A stretch of 64,000 nt of DNA from Devosia ginsengisoli (GTDB lineage: Bacteria > Pseudomonadota > Alphaproteobacteria > Rhizobiales > Devosiaceae), in the NCBI RefSeq assembly GCF_024707105.1, contig NZ_JANQAJ010000011.1, positions 1 to 64,000 of the forward strand. The letters run 5' to 3'. This document shows positions 49,526 through 59,489 of the stretch, in pieces. A model generated the notes under the pieces. It ran no database searches and was not told where the DNA came from. It saw only the letters and a list, made by a program, of their open reading frames with translations. Within the stretch, counting starts at the first letter, position 1, and every line of letters begins with the position of its first letter. A program made the position numbers and the translations under genes.

Positions 49526-51655
49526 ATGATCCATCCCACCAAGCTGATGCGCGGCGCTTTTCTGGCGCTTGCGATTCTGGGTGCAGCGCCGCTCGCTGGC
49601 CCCAGCATTCCGCTTCTTGGCGCTGTGACTGCTCAGGCTCAGGAACAACTGGTCGGTGCGGTGCTCTTCGAGGGCAACCGGCGCTTTTCCGACAACCAGC
49701 TCCTCGCCATGGTCGATGTGTCGGCCTCCGGCATCTTCACCCAGCAGCGTGTGGCCGCGGATATCGAGAGTATCCGCCAGGCCTATGACCGCGACGGGTT
49801 CCTTTCCGTTTCCGTGACGGCGCGGACCGAAGCGACCAGCGATGGTCGCGTTCGTGTCATCTTCACCGTCAATGAAGGCAATCGCGCGGGTATCGCGGCG
49901 ATCAACTTCACCGGCAACAACGCCTTTGGCGCCAACAGCCTCAAGAGCACCATGCTCACCAAGGAAACCGGCATTCTGAGCTGGTTGTTCAAGGATGACG
50001 GCTATGACGAGCGCAAGCTTGCGGTCGATCGCGAGCGCATTCGCCTCTATTACGCCAATCGCGGCTATCCCGACGTCCAGGTGACCTCGGTCGGCGAATA
50101 TGACGCCAGCAAGAATGCCTACTTCATCAACTTCACCATCAATGAAGGCCAGAAGTACGCATTCTCCAATGTCGGTATCGAGACCAGCATTGCGGGCCTC
50201 AACACCGACGCCCTGAGGGGCACGGTGCAGACGGGGAAGGGCAGTTCCTATTCCGCCAGCGACCTGCAGGCTTCGATCGAGGACATGGCCTACGAAGCCA
50301 CTGTCCAGGGCTATTCCTTCGTCGACGTCCGGGCGCGGCTCGATCGCGACGTGACGAACGGCACGTTCAACGTGACCTATCTCGTGGACGAAGGTGCGCG
50401 GCTCTATGTCGAGCGCATCAACATCACCGGCAATACCAAGACGCGTGACTTCGTCATCCGTCGCGAGCTGGAGTTCGCCGAAGGCGACCCCTTCAACCGT
50501 GCATTGGTGGTGCGTGGTCGCGAGCATATCAACGACCTCGGCTTCTTCTCGGCTGTCGACATCACCACAGGCCCGGGCTCGGCGCCCGACAAGGTGGTGA
50601 TCAATATCGCCGTGACGGAAACGTCCACGGGTGAATACGGCGCGACCGCCGGCTATTCCACCACCGACGGTATCCTGGGCGAAGTCTCGCTGACCGAGCG
50701 GAACTTCCTGGGTCGCGGCCAGTATCTGCGTGCTGCCATCGGCGCTTCGCAGGCCGGCCGTACCTTCGACTTCTCGTTCACCGAGCCCCGCTTCATGGGC
50801 CTCAAGGTTTCGGCTGGCGTCGATGTCTATCATCGCATCACCGAGGAAACCTCGACCGGCTTCTATGGTTCGCAGGCGACCGGTGGCCAGTTCCGCCTTG
50901 GCATCCCACTGACGGCCGATCTGTCCGGCACCGTGTTTGCCGGCATGGAGCGCAAGGTCATTGTCGACAAGGATCCCGATAACTCGCTGCTCGTGGTCAA
51001 TGGCCATGAGTTCTACAAGGGCTTCATCGGCTATACGCTGACCTGGAACAGCCTCGACGATAACAAGTCGCCGACCGAGGGTCTGCTGGCCACCTTTACG
51101 CAGCAGTATATCGGCTGGGATCACAGCCTGATCAAATCCGAGGCGCGGGCGCGCTACTTCATGCCTCTCATCGAGGATAGCGGTATTGTCGCCAGTGTTC
51201 GTGGTCAGGCCGGTATCATCAACGATCTGAGCGGCAATGGTGTCCACTCGGTGGAAGCCTTCAGCCCCGGTTCCCAGCTTATTCGTGGTTTCGAGGGCCG
51301 TGGTCTTGGCCCGCGTATCGTGAATGGCCCGAATGGCGAATTCCTCGGTGCGGTGGCCTATGCCGGCGTGTCGGCCGAAGTGCAGTTCCCGCTGCCGGGC
51401 GTACCGGAGAGCTATGGCCTCAGCGGTGCGGTCTGGGCGGATGCTGCCTGGGTTGATGGCGTGAATACGCCGCGCCTTGACGGTAATGCGATCGACCCTG
51501 GCAGCATCGACGTGCCATGGCGGACTTCGATCGGCGCCTCGCTGATCTGGGACAGCCCGTTCGGCCCGCTGCGTGGCGACTTCGCTCACGTGCTGAACAA
51601 GTCGACCTCGGACCGGACTCAGGTCTTCCAGCTGACCATGTCCACCTTGTTCTAG
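49526..51655 (+). CDS. bamA: Outer membrane assembly factor BamA, short form with four POTRA domains
   Basis: 709 residues. A signal peptide ends near AVTAQAQ, and the mature protein begins straight at LVGAVLFEGNRRFSDNQL. That sequence corresponds to the start of the second POTRA domain of typical alphaproteobacterial BamA. Four POTRA repeats follow (to about residue 365), then a 16-strand barrel with the LIRGFEGRGLGPR motif of loop 6 and a terminal Phe. The usual first POTRA domain seems absent. AGAGG precedes the ATG at 49526; the upstream in-frame sequence does not encode a missing domain. It inserts beta-barrel proteins into the outer membrane. Confidence 0.94.
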   Translation: MIHPTKLMRGAFLALAILGAAPLAGPSIPLLGAVTAQAQEQLVGAVLFEGNRRFSDNQLLAMVDVSASGIFTQQRVAADIESIRQAYDRDGFLSVSVTARTEATSDGRVRVIFTVNEGNRAGIAAINFTGNNAFGANSLKSTMLTKETGILSWLFKDDGYDERKLAVDRERIRLYYANRGYPDVQVTSVGEYDASKNAYFINFTINEGQKYAFSNVGIETSIAGLNTDALRGTVQTGKGSSYSASDLQASIEDMAYEATVQGYSFVDVRARLDRDVTNGTFNVTYLVDEGARLYVERINITGNTKTRDFVIRRELEFAEGDPFNRALVVRGREHINDLGFFSAVDITTGPGSAPDKVVINIAVTETSTGEYGATAGYSTTDGILGEVSLTERNFLGRGQYLRAAIGASQAGRTFDFSFTEPRFMGLKVSAGVDVYHRITEETSTGFYGSQATGGQFRLGIPLTADLSGTVFAGMERKVIVDKDPDNSLLVVNGHEFYKGFIGYTLTWNSLDDNKSPTEGLLATFTQQYIGWDHSLIKSEARARYFMPLIEDSGIVASVRGQAGIINDLSGNGVHSVEAFSPGSQLIRGFEGRGLGPRIVNGPNGEFLGAVAYAGVSAEVQFPLPGVPESYGLSGAVWADAAWVDGVNTPRLDGNAIDPGSIDVPWRTSIGASLIWDSPFGPLRGDFAHVLNKSTSDRTQVFQLTMSTLF

Positions 51656-51728
51656 CCGTCGTGGCATGAGACAGTTCATTGAGCCGCGGGCGGCATGCAC
51701 CGCGGCTCAATTCTTTTAAGTGACACTG

Positions 51729-52757
51729 ATGGTCGACACCCGTTTTCATCGTTTTGCCGGCCCGTCCACGATCGGTGCCATTCTGACTGCCCTGGATCGT
51801 CGTGACCTGCTGGCCGGCCTCGCCAATGCGGACCTGTCGATAGAGGGCGTGACCGAGCTCGATCTGGCGGGCAGGGGCGATCTGGCTCTGGCGGCGCATA
51901 CCGATTATGTCGAGGAGCTGCGCGCCACGTCAGCCGGCGCGGTGCTGGTGTTGCCGGCTTTGCGCGAGATGGTGCCAGCCCACAGCCTGGCCATTGCCGT
52001 CGACAAGCCGCACCAGCTATTCGCCGATATCCTCGATCACCTCTATCCCTCCAATACCCGCTCCATTATTGCCTCCGGCCGGGACGACTTGGGTGCGCCG
52101 GTCTTCGAGCGCGACGTGTCGATCGGCTCCAATGTCGTGGTCGGGCCTGGCGTGGAGATCGGCCGTGGCACGGTTATCGGGGCCAATACCGTTATCGGCG
52201 CCGGCGTCACCATCGGCCGCAACTGCATTATCGCGGCCAATTGCACCATCGACTGCGCCCATATCGGCAATGAAGTGGTAATCCATTCCGGCGTCCGCAT
52301 CGGCACCGAGGGGTTCGGCTGGCTCGATTTCGGGCGGTCCAACCGCAAGGTGCCGCAACTGGGCCGGGTGCTTATCCAGGATCGGGTCGAGATCGGCGCC
52401 AATTCCACCATCGACCGTGGCGCCCTTGGCGACACCATGATCGGGGAAGGCACCAAGATCGATAACCTCGTGCAGATCGGCCACAACTGCAAGATCGGCC
52501 GCTCCTGCCTCATCGCAGCGATGAGCGGGCTGTCGGGATCGACCATTGTCGAGGATGGCGTGCTGATGGGCGGCGGCGTGGGCACGTCGGGTCACCTGAC
52601 CATCGGCGCCGGTTCGGTCGTGCATGGCCGCGCCGCGGTGACCAAGAACTGGCCGCCAGGCAGCAAGCTTGCCGGTGCACCGGCGCAGGATATAAGAGAT
52701 TTCTGGCGTGAAATCGCCACGATGCGGAAACTTTCCAAGGGGGACAAGCGGGGATGA
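51729..52757 (+). CDS. lpxD: UDP-3-O-(3-hydroxyacyl)glucosamine N-acyltransferase
   Basis: 342-residue left-handed beta-helix acyltransferase of lipid A synthesis. The N-terminal uridine-binding domain is followed by hexapeptide repeats (from about 105) with VIHSGVRIGTEGFGW, TIDRGALGDTMIGEGTKIDN and the catalytic His in VQIGHNCKIG. The start is ATG at 51729; GTG at 51720 is possible. It overlaps fabZ by 4 bases. Confidence 0.95.
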   Translation: MVDTRFHRFAGPSTIGAILTALDRRDLLAGLANADLSIEGVTELDLAGRGDLALAAHTDYVEELRATSAGAVLVLPALREMVPAHSLAIAVDKPHQLFADILDHLYPSNTRSIIASGRDDLGAPVFERDVSIGSNVVVGPGVEIGRGTVIGANTVIGAGVTIGRNCIIAANCTIDCAHIGNEVVIHSGVRIGTEGFGWLDFGRSNRKVPQLGRVLIQDRVEIGANSTIDRGALGDTMIGEGTKIDNLVQIGHNCKIGRSCLIAAMSGLSGSTIVEDGVLMGGGVGTSGHLTIGAGSVVHGRAAVTKNWPPGSKLAGAPAQDIRDFWREIATMRKLSKGDKRG

Positions 52758-53230
52758 CCGAGAGCGCACCAGTCAGCACTGAACTCGGGGCAATGAGCAT
52801 TGCCGAGATCCTGAAGAGCCTGCCGCATCGCTACCCGTTCCTGATGATCGACCGGATCATCAGGATCGACCGTGACGAGACGGCGGTGGGGATCAAGAAC
52901 GTGACGTTCAACGAGCCGATCTTCCAGGGCCACTTCCCCGAGAACCCGGTGTTCCCCGGCGTGCTGATCATCGAGGGCATGGCCCAGACGGCCGGCGCTA
53001 TCGTCATCAAGCACGATTCCGGCACCGGCAAGAAAAACATCGTCCTGATGCTGGGCGTCGACAAGGCCAAGTTCCGCAAGCCGGCCGGGCCGGGGGATAC
53101 GATCGAGTTCCATATCGCCAAGATCCAGCGCCGCCGCAATGTCGGTCGCTACGAGGCCAAGGCCATGGTTGATGGAGCAATCATCGCGGAAGCCGAGATC
53201 ACCGCGATGATTGTCGGGGCGGATTCGTGA
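52754..53230 (+). CDS. fabZ: 3-hydroxyacyl-ACP dehydratase
   Basis: 158-residue hot-dog fold dehydratase. Catalytic His60 lies in FQGHFPENPVFPGVL and Glu74 in IIEGMAQTAG; the PHRYPFLMIDRI opening is diagnostic. It supplies the fatty acid elongation cycle and competes with LpxA and LpxD for hydroxyacyl-ACP, which is why it sits among them. It overlaps both neighbours. Confidence 0.97.
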   Translation: MTESAPVSTELGAMSIAEILKSLPHRYPFLMIDRIIRIDRDETAVGIKNVTFNEPIFQGHFPENPVFPGVLIIEGMAQTAGAIVIKHDSGTGKKNIVLMLGVDKAKFRKPAGPGDTIEFHIAKIQRRRNVGRYEAKAMVDGAIIAEAEITAMIVGADS

Positions 53231-54036
53231 GCTCTCCGATCGTTCACCCGACGGCCATCGTCGGCTCGGGCGCACAGCTCGGCCAGGGGGTGAAGATCGG
53301 TCCCTATTGCATTGTCGGCGACAATGTCGTGCTGCGTGACAATGTCGAACTGCTCTCGCATGTGTCGATCGATGGTCATACCGAACTCGGCGCGGATAGC
53401 AGGGTATTCCCCTTCGCCTCGATCGGTCACGAGCCGCAGGACCGCAAATATCACGGCGAAGCCTCCCGGGTGGAAATCGGCGAGCGTTGCGTCATCCGCG
53501 AGTCGGCCACGATCAATCCCGGCACCGAAGGCGGCGGCATGGTGACCAGGATCGGCAATGACTGCCTGATCATGGCCGGCGCCCATGTGGCGCATGATGC
53601 GATCCTGGGCAACAATGTCATCATGGCCAATTATGTCGGCATCGCCGGCCATTGCCAGATCGGCGACAATGTCACGTTCGGCGGCATGTGCGTCGTCCAT
53701 CAGTTTACGCGCGTCGGGGCGCATGCCTTTGTCGGCGCTGCGTCGATGGTGGATGGCGATATCATTCCCTATGGCATGGCCGTCGGCAATCGCGCCTCGC
53801 TGACCGGGCTCAACCTGATCGGCCTCAAGCGCCGCAAGTTCGACCGCGAGGCGATCCATCGCCTGCGTGCCGCCTACCGCCTGATCTTTGCCAGCGAGGG
53901 CACTTTGCGCGAACGCGTCGAGGATGCCGCCGAACTGTTCAAGAATGACCCGCTGGTGCAGGACGTGGTCGCCTTCATCGCCGCCGCCTCGGATCGGCCG
54001 ATCCTGCTGCCGCGCAACGGCCACGATGTCGACTAG
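53227..54036 (+). CDS. lpxA: Acyl-ACP-UDP-N-acetylglucosamine O-acyltransferase
   Basis: 269-residue left-handed beta-helix enzyme catalysing the first step of lipid A synthesis. It starts with GTG at 53227 (IVHPTAIVGSGAQLGQGVKIG). The catalytic His lies in MAGAHVAHDAILGNNV. A helical C-terminal domain carries RRKFDREAIHRLRAAYRLIF. lpxB begins on the next base after its stop, leaving no room for lpxI. Confidence 0.96.
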   Translation: MSSPIVHPTAIVGSGAQLGQGVKIGPYCIVGDNVVLRDNVELLSHVSIDGHTELGADSRVFPFASIGHEPQDRKYHGEASRVEIGERCVIRESATINPGTEGGGMVTRIGNDCLIMAGAHVAHDAILGNNVIMANYVGIAGHCQIGDNVTFGGMCVVHQFTRVGAHAFVGAASMVDGDIIPYGMAVGNRASLTGLNLIGLKRRKFDREAIHRLRAAYRLIFASEGTLRERVEDAAELFKNDPLVQDVVAFIAAASDRPILLPRNGHDVD

Positions 54037-55209
54037 ATGAGTGCTCCGGCAGGCGCTGGGCAACCGGGGGATGAGCATCTCAAGCTCTTCGTTCTCGCCG
54101 GGGAGCCGTCGGGCGACCGCATTGCGGCCGACCTCGTCGCGCGCCTGCAGCAGCGCGTGCCGCTGGCTTTCATTGGCGTCGGCGGCCATGAGCTCGAGGC
54201 GCTCGGCCTGCGCTCGCTGTTTCCGATGCGTGACCTAGCGGTCATGGGCGTTACCGATGTGCTGCTGCGCCTGCCGCTGCTGCTCTGGCGTCTCGAACAG
54301 ACGGCGCGCGCCATCAAGGCTGCCAAACCCGACATTGTCATACTCGTCGATTCCCAGGACTTTTCGCGGCTCCTGGCCAAGCGGTTGAAACGCCTCGGCT
54401 ACCAAGGAAAACTCATCCTCTATGTCGCGCCATCAGTCTGGGCGCGGGCGCCGCAGCGCGCCGCCAAGCTCAAGCCGCTCTTCGAGGAAGTGCTGGCCGT
54501 GCTGCCTTTCGAGCCGGCGGTCATGCAGCGCCTCGATGGTCCGCCCACCTGCTATGTCGGCCATCCTGCGCTGGCGGAGCGGCTGACCCGCGATGTGGCC
54601 GAGCGCGGCCCACTGGTGCTGTTGCCCGGCAGCCGCGACGGCGAATTGCGCCGTCATTTGCCGCTGTTCCGGCAGGTTGCGGAACAGATCGGCAGCCATT
54701 CCGTCCTCGATGGCGTGGTCATTCCGACCCTGCCGGGGCTGCATGAACGCCTGACACGCGAGGTTGCCGATTGGCCGGTTCCGGTGCGTATCGTCTCCGA
54801 CCGCGCGGCACGAGCCGATATCTATCGGCAGGCCGCCTTGGCGCTGGCCGTGTCCGGCACGGTGACGCTGGAGCTGGCTTTGGCGCAGGTGCCCGTCGTC
54901 GTGACCTATGTGCTCGACCCGCACCAGGCACGCATCTACGACAATCACGGCCGTCCGCCGATATCGCTGCCCAATCTCATTCTCGGCCGTCGCGCCGTGC
55001 CCGAACTGGTGCAGAACGAGCCCGATGCCGGCGCCATGCTGGCCGCGGTCCAGACGCTGCTGGACAACAAAAAAGCCCGCCAGGACCAGATCGTGGCCTT
55101 TGGCGAGCTTTCAGCTCTGATGGAAAGCGGCGAGGCTGACTTTCCGCGGCAGGACCCGGCAGAGCGGGTCCTGGCTCATTGGCATCAGCGGGCGCTGAGC
55201 GCCTCGTAG
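54037..55209 (+). CDS. lpxB: Lipid-A-disaccharide synthase
   Basis: 390-residue GT19 glycosyltransferase joining lipid X and UDP-2,3-diacylglucosamine. The signature [16 protein letters not shown] opens it, followed by [11 protein letters not shown] and a VLIVDSQDF-like segment, with [17 protein letters not shown] in the C-terminal half. It follows lpxA with no gap. Its 3' end overlaps that of the convergent gltA gene by 25 bases. Confidence 0.96.
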   Translation: MSAPAGAGQPGDEHLKLFVLAGEPSGDRIAADLVARLQQRVPLAFIGVGGHELEALGLRSLFPMRDLAVMGVTDVLLRLPLLLWRLEQTARAIKAAKPDIVILVDSQDFSRLLAKRLKRLGYQGKLILYVAPSVWARAPQRAAKLKPLFEEVLAVLPFEPAVMQRLDGPPTCYVGHPALAERLTRDVAERGPLVLLPGSRDGELRRHLPLFRQVAEQIGSHSVLDGVVIPTLPGLHERLTREVADWPVPVRIVSDRAARADIYRQAALALAVSGTVTLELALAQVPVVVTYVLDPHQARIYDNHGRPPISLPNLILGRRAVPELVQNEPDAGAMLAAVQTLLDNKKARQDQIVAFGELSALMESGEADFPRQDPAERVLAHWHQRALSAS

Positions 55210-56474
55210 TCGCGGGCCGGGTCGCCATTGTAGAGCTGGCGCGGGCGGCCGATCTTCTTCTGCGGATCGGCGATCATTTCCTTCCACTGGCTGATCCAGC
55301 CAACGGTGCGGGCGACCGAGAACAGCACGGTGAACATCGAGGTCGGGAAGCCGATGGCTTCCAGGATGATGCCCGAATAGAAATCGACATTGGGGTAGAG
55401 CTTGCGCTCGATGAAGTAGGGGTCCTCGAGCGCGATCTTCTCGAGCTCCTGGGCCACCTGCAGTGTCGGATTGTTGTGAACGCCCAGCAGGTCCAGCACT
55501 TCCTTGGCGGTCTGCTGCATCACGGTCGCGCGCGGATCGAAGTTCTTGTAGACCCGGTGGCCGAAGCCCATCAGCTTGAAGCCGGAATTCTTGTCCTTGG
55601 CGCGGGCGATGAATTCGGGAATGCGGTCGACCGTGCCGATTTCCTTGAGCATGTTGAGCGCCGCCTCGTTGGCGCCGCCATGGGCCGGGCCCCAGAGGCA
55701 GGCCACGCCGGCCGCGATGCAGGCGAAGGGGTTGGCGTCGGACGAGCCGGCCAGGCGCACGGTCGAGGTCGAGGCATTCTGCTCGTGATCGGCATGCAGG
55801 GTGAAGATCAGGTCCATCGCCTTGGCGATGGTCGGGTTCACCTTGTATTCCTCTGCCGGCACCGAGAAGCACATGTGGAGGAAGTTGGACGCGTAATCGA
55901 GGTCGTTGCGCGGATAGACGAAGGGCTGGCCCACCGAATATTTGTAAGCCATGGCCGCAATGGTCGGCATCTTGGCGATCATGCGGATCGAGGCGATCTC
56001 CCGCTGCTGCGGATCGGTGATGTCGGTCGAGTCGTGGTAGAAGGCCGCCATGGCGCCGACCACGCCGGTCATCACTGCCATGGGATGGGCATCGCGGCGG
56101 AAGCCGCGGAAGAAATAGTGCATCTGCTCATGCACCATGGTGTGGCGGGTCACCAACTGTTCGAATTCGGCCATCTGGGCCTTGTTGGGCAGCTCGCCAT
56201 AGAGCAGCAGGTAGCAGACTTCGAGATAGTTGCTCTTTTCGGAGAGCTGTTCGATCGGATAGCCGCGATAGAGGAGCTGGCCCTGGTCGCCGTCGATATA
56301 GGTGATGGCGCTGTCGCATGCTGCTGTCGAGGTGAAACCCGGATCATAGGTGAACATGCCGGTCTTGGCGTAGAGCGATCTGATATCGATCACATCCGGG
56401 CCCACGGTGCCGGACAGTACCGGGAATTCGTGGGTCTGGTCCCCGATGACGAGTTTGGCGACTTTTTCGGTCAT
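55185..56474 (-). CDS. gltA: Citrate synthase
   Basis: 429-residue type II (Gram-negative, hexameric) citrate synthase. Catalytic residues are His265 in [12 protein letters not shown], His306 in [14 protein letters not shown] and Asp364 in VDFYSG. The start at 56474 has GAGGAG six bases upstream and gives the standard length. It is transcribed against the lipid A genes and shares 25 bases with lpxB at the 3' ends. Confidence 0.97.
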   Translation of the reverse strand: MTEKVAKLVIGDQTHEFPVLSGTVGPDVIDIRSLYAKTGMFTYDPGFTSTAACDSAITYIDGDQGQLLYRGYPIEQLSEKSNYLEVCYLLLYGELPNKAQMAEFEQLVTRHTMVHEQMHYFFRGFRRDAHPMAVMTGVVGAMAAFYHDSTDITDPQQREIASIRMIAKMPTIAAMAYKYSVGQPFVYPRNDLDYASNFLHMCFSVPAEEYKVNPTIAKAMDLIFTLHADHEQNASTSTVRLAGSSDANPFACIAAGVACLWGPAHGGANEAALNMLKEIGTVDRIPEFIARAKDKNSGFKLMGFGHRVYKNFDPRATVMQQTAKEVLDLLGVHNNPTLQVAQELEKIALEDPYFIERKLYPNVDFYSGIILEAIGFPTSMFTVLFSVARTVGWISQWKEMIADPQKKIGRPRQLYNGDPARDYEALSAR

Positions 56475-56591
56475 TGAGCTCTCCTCGAAGGCCTCCGCGT
56501 CCGTCATGATTCCGGTCGCTCGAAGCCGTAAACTGGGCAGTCATGGCTGCTGCGCAGGGGTATCAGTTTTTACCCTTCCGACGCAACCAAT

Positions 56592-56610
56592 GGGTAAGCA
56601 AGGCTTACCC
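56592..56610. other. Hairpin between gltX and gltA
   Basis: GGGTAAGC at 56592-56599 pairs perfectly with GCTTACCC at 56603-56610 across a 3-base loop. There is no T tract on either side, so it is not a standard terminator. It may be an operator or an mRNA processing site between the gltX stop and the gltA promoter. Confidence 0.5.
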
Positions 56611-56621
56611 TCCGATTAGCA

Positions 56622-58040
56622 CTAGACAGCGCTTGTTTGATCCTCAAGACGAGCCATGCTTTCGTCCCGCCCGATGAGCACCATAACCTCGAAAATCCCC
56701 GGCGACACGGTGCGTCCGGTGAGGGCCGCGCGCAGCGGCTGGGCCAGCTTGCCGAGCTTCAGTCCCTTGGCTTCCGCCAGCGCCCGCATGGCAGCGTCGA
56801 TCGCCGGCACCGACCATTCGTTGAGGCCACGCAGCACCTCGGCCATGTCCCGAAGCACGGCCCGCGTATCCGACGTCAGCAGCGCCGACGCCGCGGCATC
56901 GATAGCAAGCGGGCGTGACGCATAGATGAACTGCGCCAGGTCGATCAGCTCCAGCACGGTTTTGGCGCGCGGCTGCAATTCGGGCAGGGCGGTCAGTACG
57001 GTGTCCTTGTTGGCTGAGAGGCCATCGACATCGGCCTGGCGGCCGACTTCGGCTGATGTCGCCAGCATGACGTCATAGAGATAGGCCGGGGCCGCTTCGC
57101 GGATATAGTGGCCGTTGATATTCTCGAGCTTGACGAAATCGAAGCGCGCGGCGCCCTTGTTGAGACCATCAAGGCTGAACCACTCGACCATCTGCTCGGT
57201 CGAGAAGATTTCATCATCGCCATGGCTCCAGCCGAGACGCGCGAGATAGTTGCGCAGGGCCTCGGGCAGGTAGCCCATCTGGCGATAGGCTTCCACCCCC
57301 AGCGCGCCATGTCGCTTGGAGAGCTTGGCGCCATCAGGGCCATGGATCAGCGGGATATGGGCCATTTCAGGCACGGTCCAGCCCATGGCATTGTAGATGA
57401 CGATCTGGCGGGCGGCATTGGTCAGGTGGTCGTCGCCGCGGATGATATGGGTCACGCCCATGTCGTGGTCATCGACCACCACGGCATGCATATAGGTCGG
57501 CGTGCCGTCCGAGCGCAGGATGATGAAGTCGTCCAGGTTCTCGGCCTTGAACACGACCTTGCCCTGCACATGGTCATCCACGACGATATCGCCTGACAGC
57601 GGCGCCTTGATGCGGATCACCGGGGCGACGCCTTCAGGCGCCTCGCTCCGGTCGCGATCGCGCCAATAGCCGTTATAGCGCGGCGGCTTGCCGGCAGCGC
57701 GGGCTTCCTCGCGCATCTGATCCAGTTCGGCCGGCGAGCAGTAGCAGTAATAGGCGTGGCCCATCTTCACCAGCTCATGGGCGACCTCGGCGTGGCGCGC
57801 GGCGCGGCCGAACTGGCTGATCGGCTCGCCGTCCCAGGTCAGGCCGAGCCATTTGAGCCCGTCGACCAATGCGGTCACGGCGGCTTCGGTCGAGCGTTCG
57901 CGGTCGGTGTCCTCGATGCGCAGCAGCATCTTGCCGCCCTTGTTCTGGGCATAGGCCCAACTGAACAGGGCCGTGCGGGCGCCACCGATATGCAGGTAGC
58001 CGGTGGGCGATGGGGCGAAACGGGTAACGACCTGGGACAT
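56622..58040 (-). CDS. gltX: Glutamyl-tRNA synthetase
   Basis: 472-residue class I synthetase. The HIGH-type motif reads YLHIGGART (residues 15-23) and the KMSKS-type motif reads AKLSKRHG in the middle. The start at 58040 ([14 protein letters not shown]) is fixed by the conserved RFAPSPTG opening; the frame upstream is non-coding. It charges tRNA-Glu, possibly also tRNA-Gln for transamidation as is usual in alphaproteobacteria. Confidence 0.96.
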   Translation of the reverse strand: MSQVVTRFAPSPTGYLHIGGARTALFSWAYAQNKGGKMLLRIEDTDRERSTEAAVTALVDGLKWLGLTWDGEPISQFGRAARHAEVAHELVKMGHAYYCYCSPAELDQMREEARAAGKPPRYNGYWRDRDRSEAPEGVAPVIRIKAPLSGDIVVDDHVQGKVVFKAENLDDFIILRSDGTPTYMHAVVVDDHDMGVTHIIRGDDHLTNAARQIVIYNAMGWTVPEMAHIPLIHGPDGAKLSKRHGALGVEAYRQMGYLPEALRNYLARLGWSHGDDEIFSTEQMVEWFSLDGLNKGAARFDFVKLENINGHYIREAAPAYLYDVMLATSAEVGRQADVDGLSANKDTVLTALPELQPRAKTVLELIDLAQFIYASRPLAIDAAASALLTSDTRAVLRDMAEVLRGLNEWSVPAIDAAMRALAEAKGLKLGKLAQPLRAALTGRTVSPGIFEVMVLIGRDESMARLEDQTSAV

Positions 58041-58117
58041 GAGACCGGAATGCTTGGAGGATTTCGGAGCCGTGTGTAGCATAGCGCGGCACGAGCGCAA
58101 GGGCGGGGGCAAAGCGG

Positions 58118-59489
58118 GTGCTGGAGGCGGAAACACGCGAGCGCAATGCCGGCCTTGCGCCTGTGGCGGCAGAGGCGCCTTCGGGCCGTCGCCTTCCGGC
58201 ACCATGGTCGCGGCCGGCGGCCGCCACCGGCCTTGCCGACGCCGCCGTCACCCGCCGTCTTTTCGTGCTGCTGCCCTTTGCCATGATTGCCGGCCTCATC
58301 GCCTATGCCGTGCTGCCGGGTGAGCCGCAGCCGCAGGCGCTGCTGGCCATCGGCATTGCCCTCGCCGTGCTCATTGCGATGCTCTGGCGTTCGGTCACCC
58401 TGTCGTTGGCAAGCTTGCTGGTTGCCGCATGGATCGGCTTCTGCCTGCTGCCCGTGCATGGACTGTGGTTCGGCACCACCATGCTGACGCGCCCGGCCTA
58501 CGGGCTCTACGAGGCTCGAGTGGACGAGATCGTCTCGGCTACATCGGAAGCTCGCCGCATCGTCGTCTCGGGGCTTACCCCGCTGGCCGACGACCGGCCG
58601 CGCCCGCCGCCCGCTGCGGATCGCAACTGGGGCCGGCGGCTATGGGCCACCATCTGGGCCACGGCGCTGACCAGCTTCATTGCCGGCACCGCCACATTGC
58701 TGTTCTCGGCCTATCACTTCCAGCAGACCGCGCCGCTCGGCGTATTGGGCAATGTGCTGGTGCTGCCGGTGGTGAGCCTCATCATCATGCCCTTTGCTGT
58801 GTTGTCGGTTCTCGCCATGCCCTTCGGCGTGGAGGCGCCTTTCGTGGCCGTCATGGGCTGGGGGCATAGACCGGATGGTCGATGGCGCAGAGCTGGTTGC
58901 GGGCTGGAGCGAGGGATTGACCGGTAACCCATTGCTGACCGGTCTGGCGCTGGTCATCGGCCTTGTGGCCCTGGCCTGGTTCGCCTTCCTCAACTCCTGG
59001 TGGCGGCTGCTCGGCCCCGCTTTGGCCGTGCCGCTGATCCTGCTGGTCGGCCTCGATCAGCGCCCCGATATCCTCATCGCCGACAGCACGCAGGCCGTGG
59101 CGCTCCGCACCGAAACCGGCATGGGCCTGATCACCGGCCGCACCGGCAGCTTCGCCACCGAGGTCTGGAGCGAGCACTATCAGGAGCCGATCGCCGCCAA
59201 GGCCGAAGGCATGCTATGCGACAGCCTGGGCTGTATCGCCACGACCGACCGTTTCTCGGTCGCCGTGATCCGCAATGGGGCGGCTTTCGCCGAAGATTGC
59301 GGTCGGAACGACCTCGTCATCGCTCGCATCCGTGCGCCGGTGACCTGCAAAGGCAGTCAGGTGATCGATGCCGATGCGCTGGCGGCCGGTGGCGTGCATT
59401 GGCTGCGCTGGAATGCAGGGGCAGGGCGGTTCGATATCCGCCCCGCCATTCCCAATCTCACCCGGCCGTGGCGAGTCGTGCCACGGTGA
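58118..59489 (+). pseudogene. comEC: ComEC/Rec2-type DNA uptake channel, internally deleted and frameshifted
   Basis: The N-terminal part (GTG start at 58118) has two membrane helices and the beginning of the DUF4131/OB region, to about DDRPRPPP near 58612. It is then joined in frame to the late part of the competence membrane domain (YHFQQTAPLGVLGNVLVLPVVS). A second defect, one extra G in the five at 58860-58864, shifts the frame. Dropping it continues as MGWGIDRMVDGAELVAGW to a normal ComEC C-terminus (CDSLGCIATTDRFSVAVI) ending at 59489. The repaired length, ~456 residues, is far below the usual ~700-800, so roughly 250-300 residues are missing. Not functional as a channel. Confidence 0.82.

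Noticed and set aside
49394-51700. A 768-codon open frame antisense to bamA
   Set aside because: High-GC codon bias in bamA opens the opposite strand. The product is repetitive in Asp, His, Arg and Gly with no known fold, and bamA itself is unmistakable.
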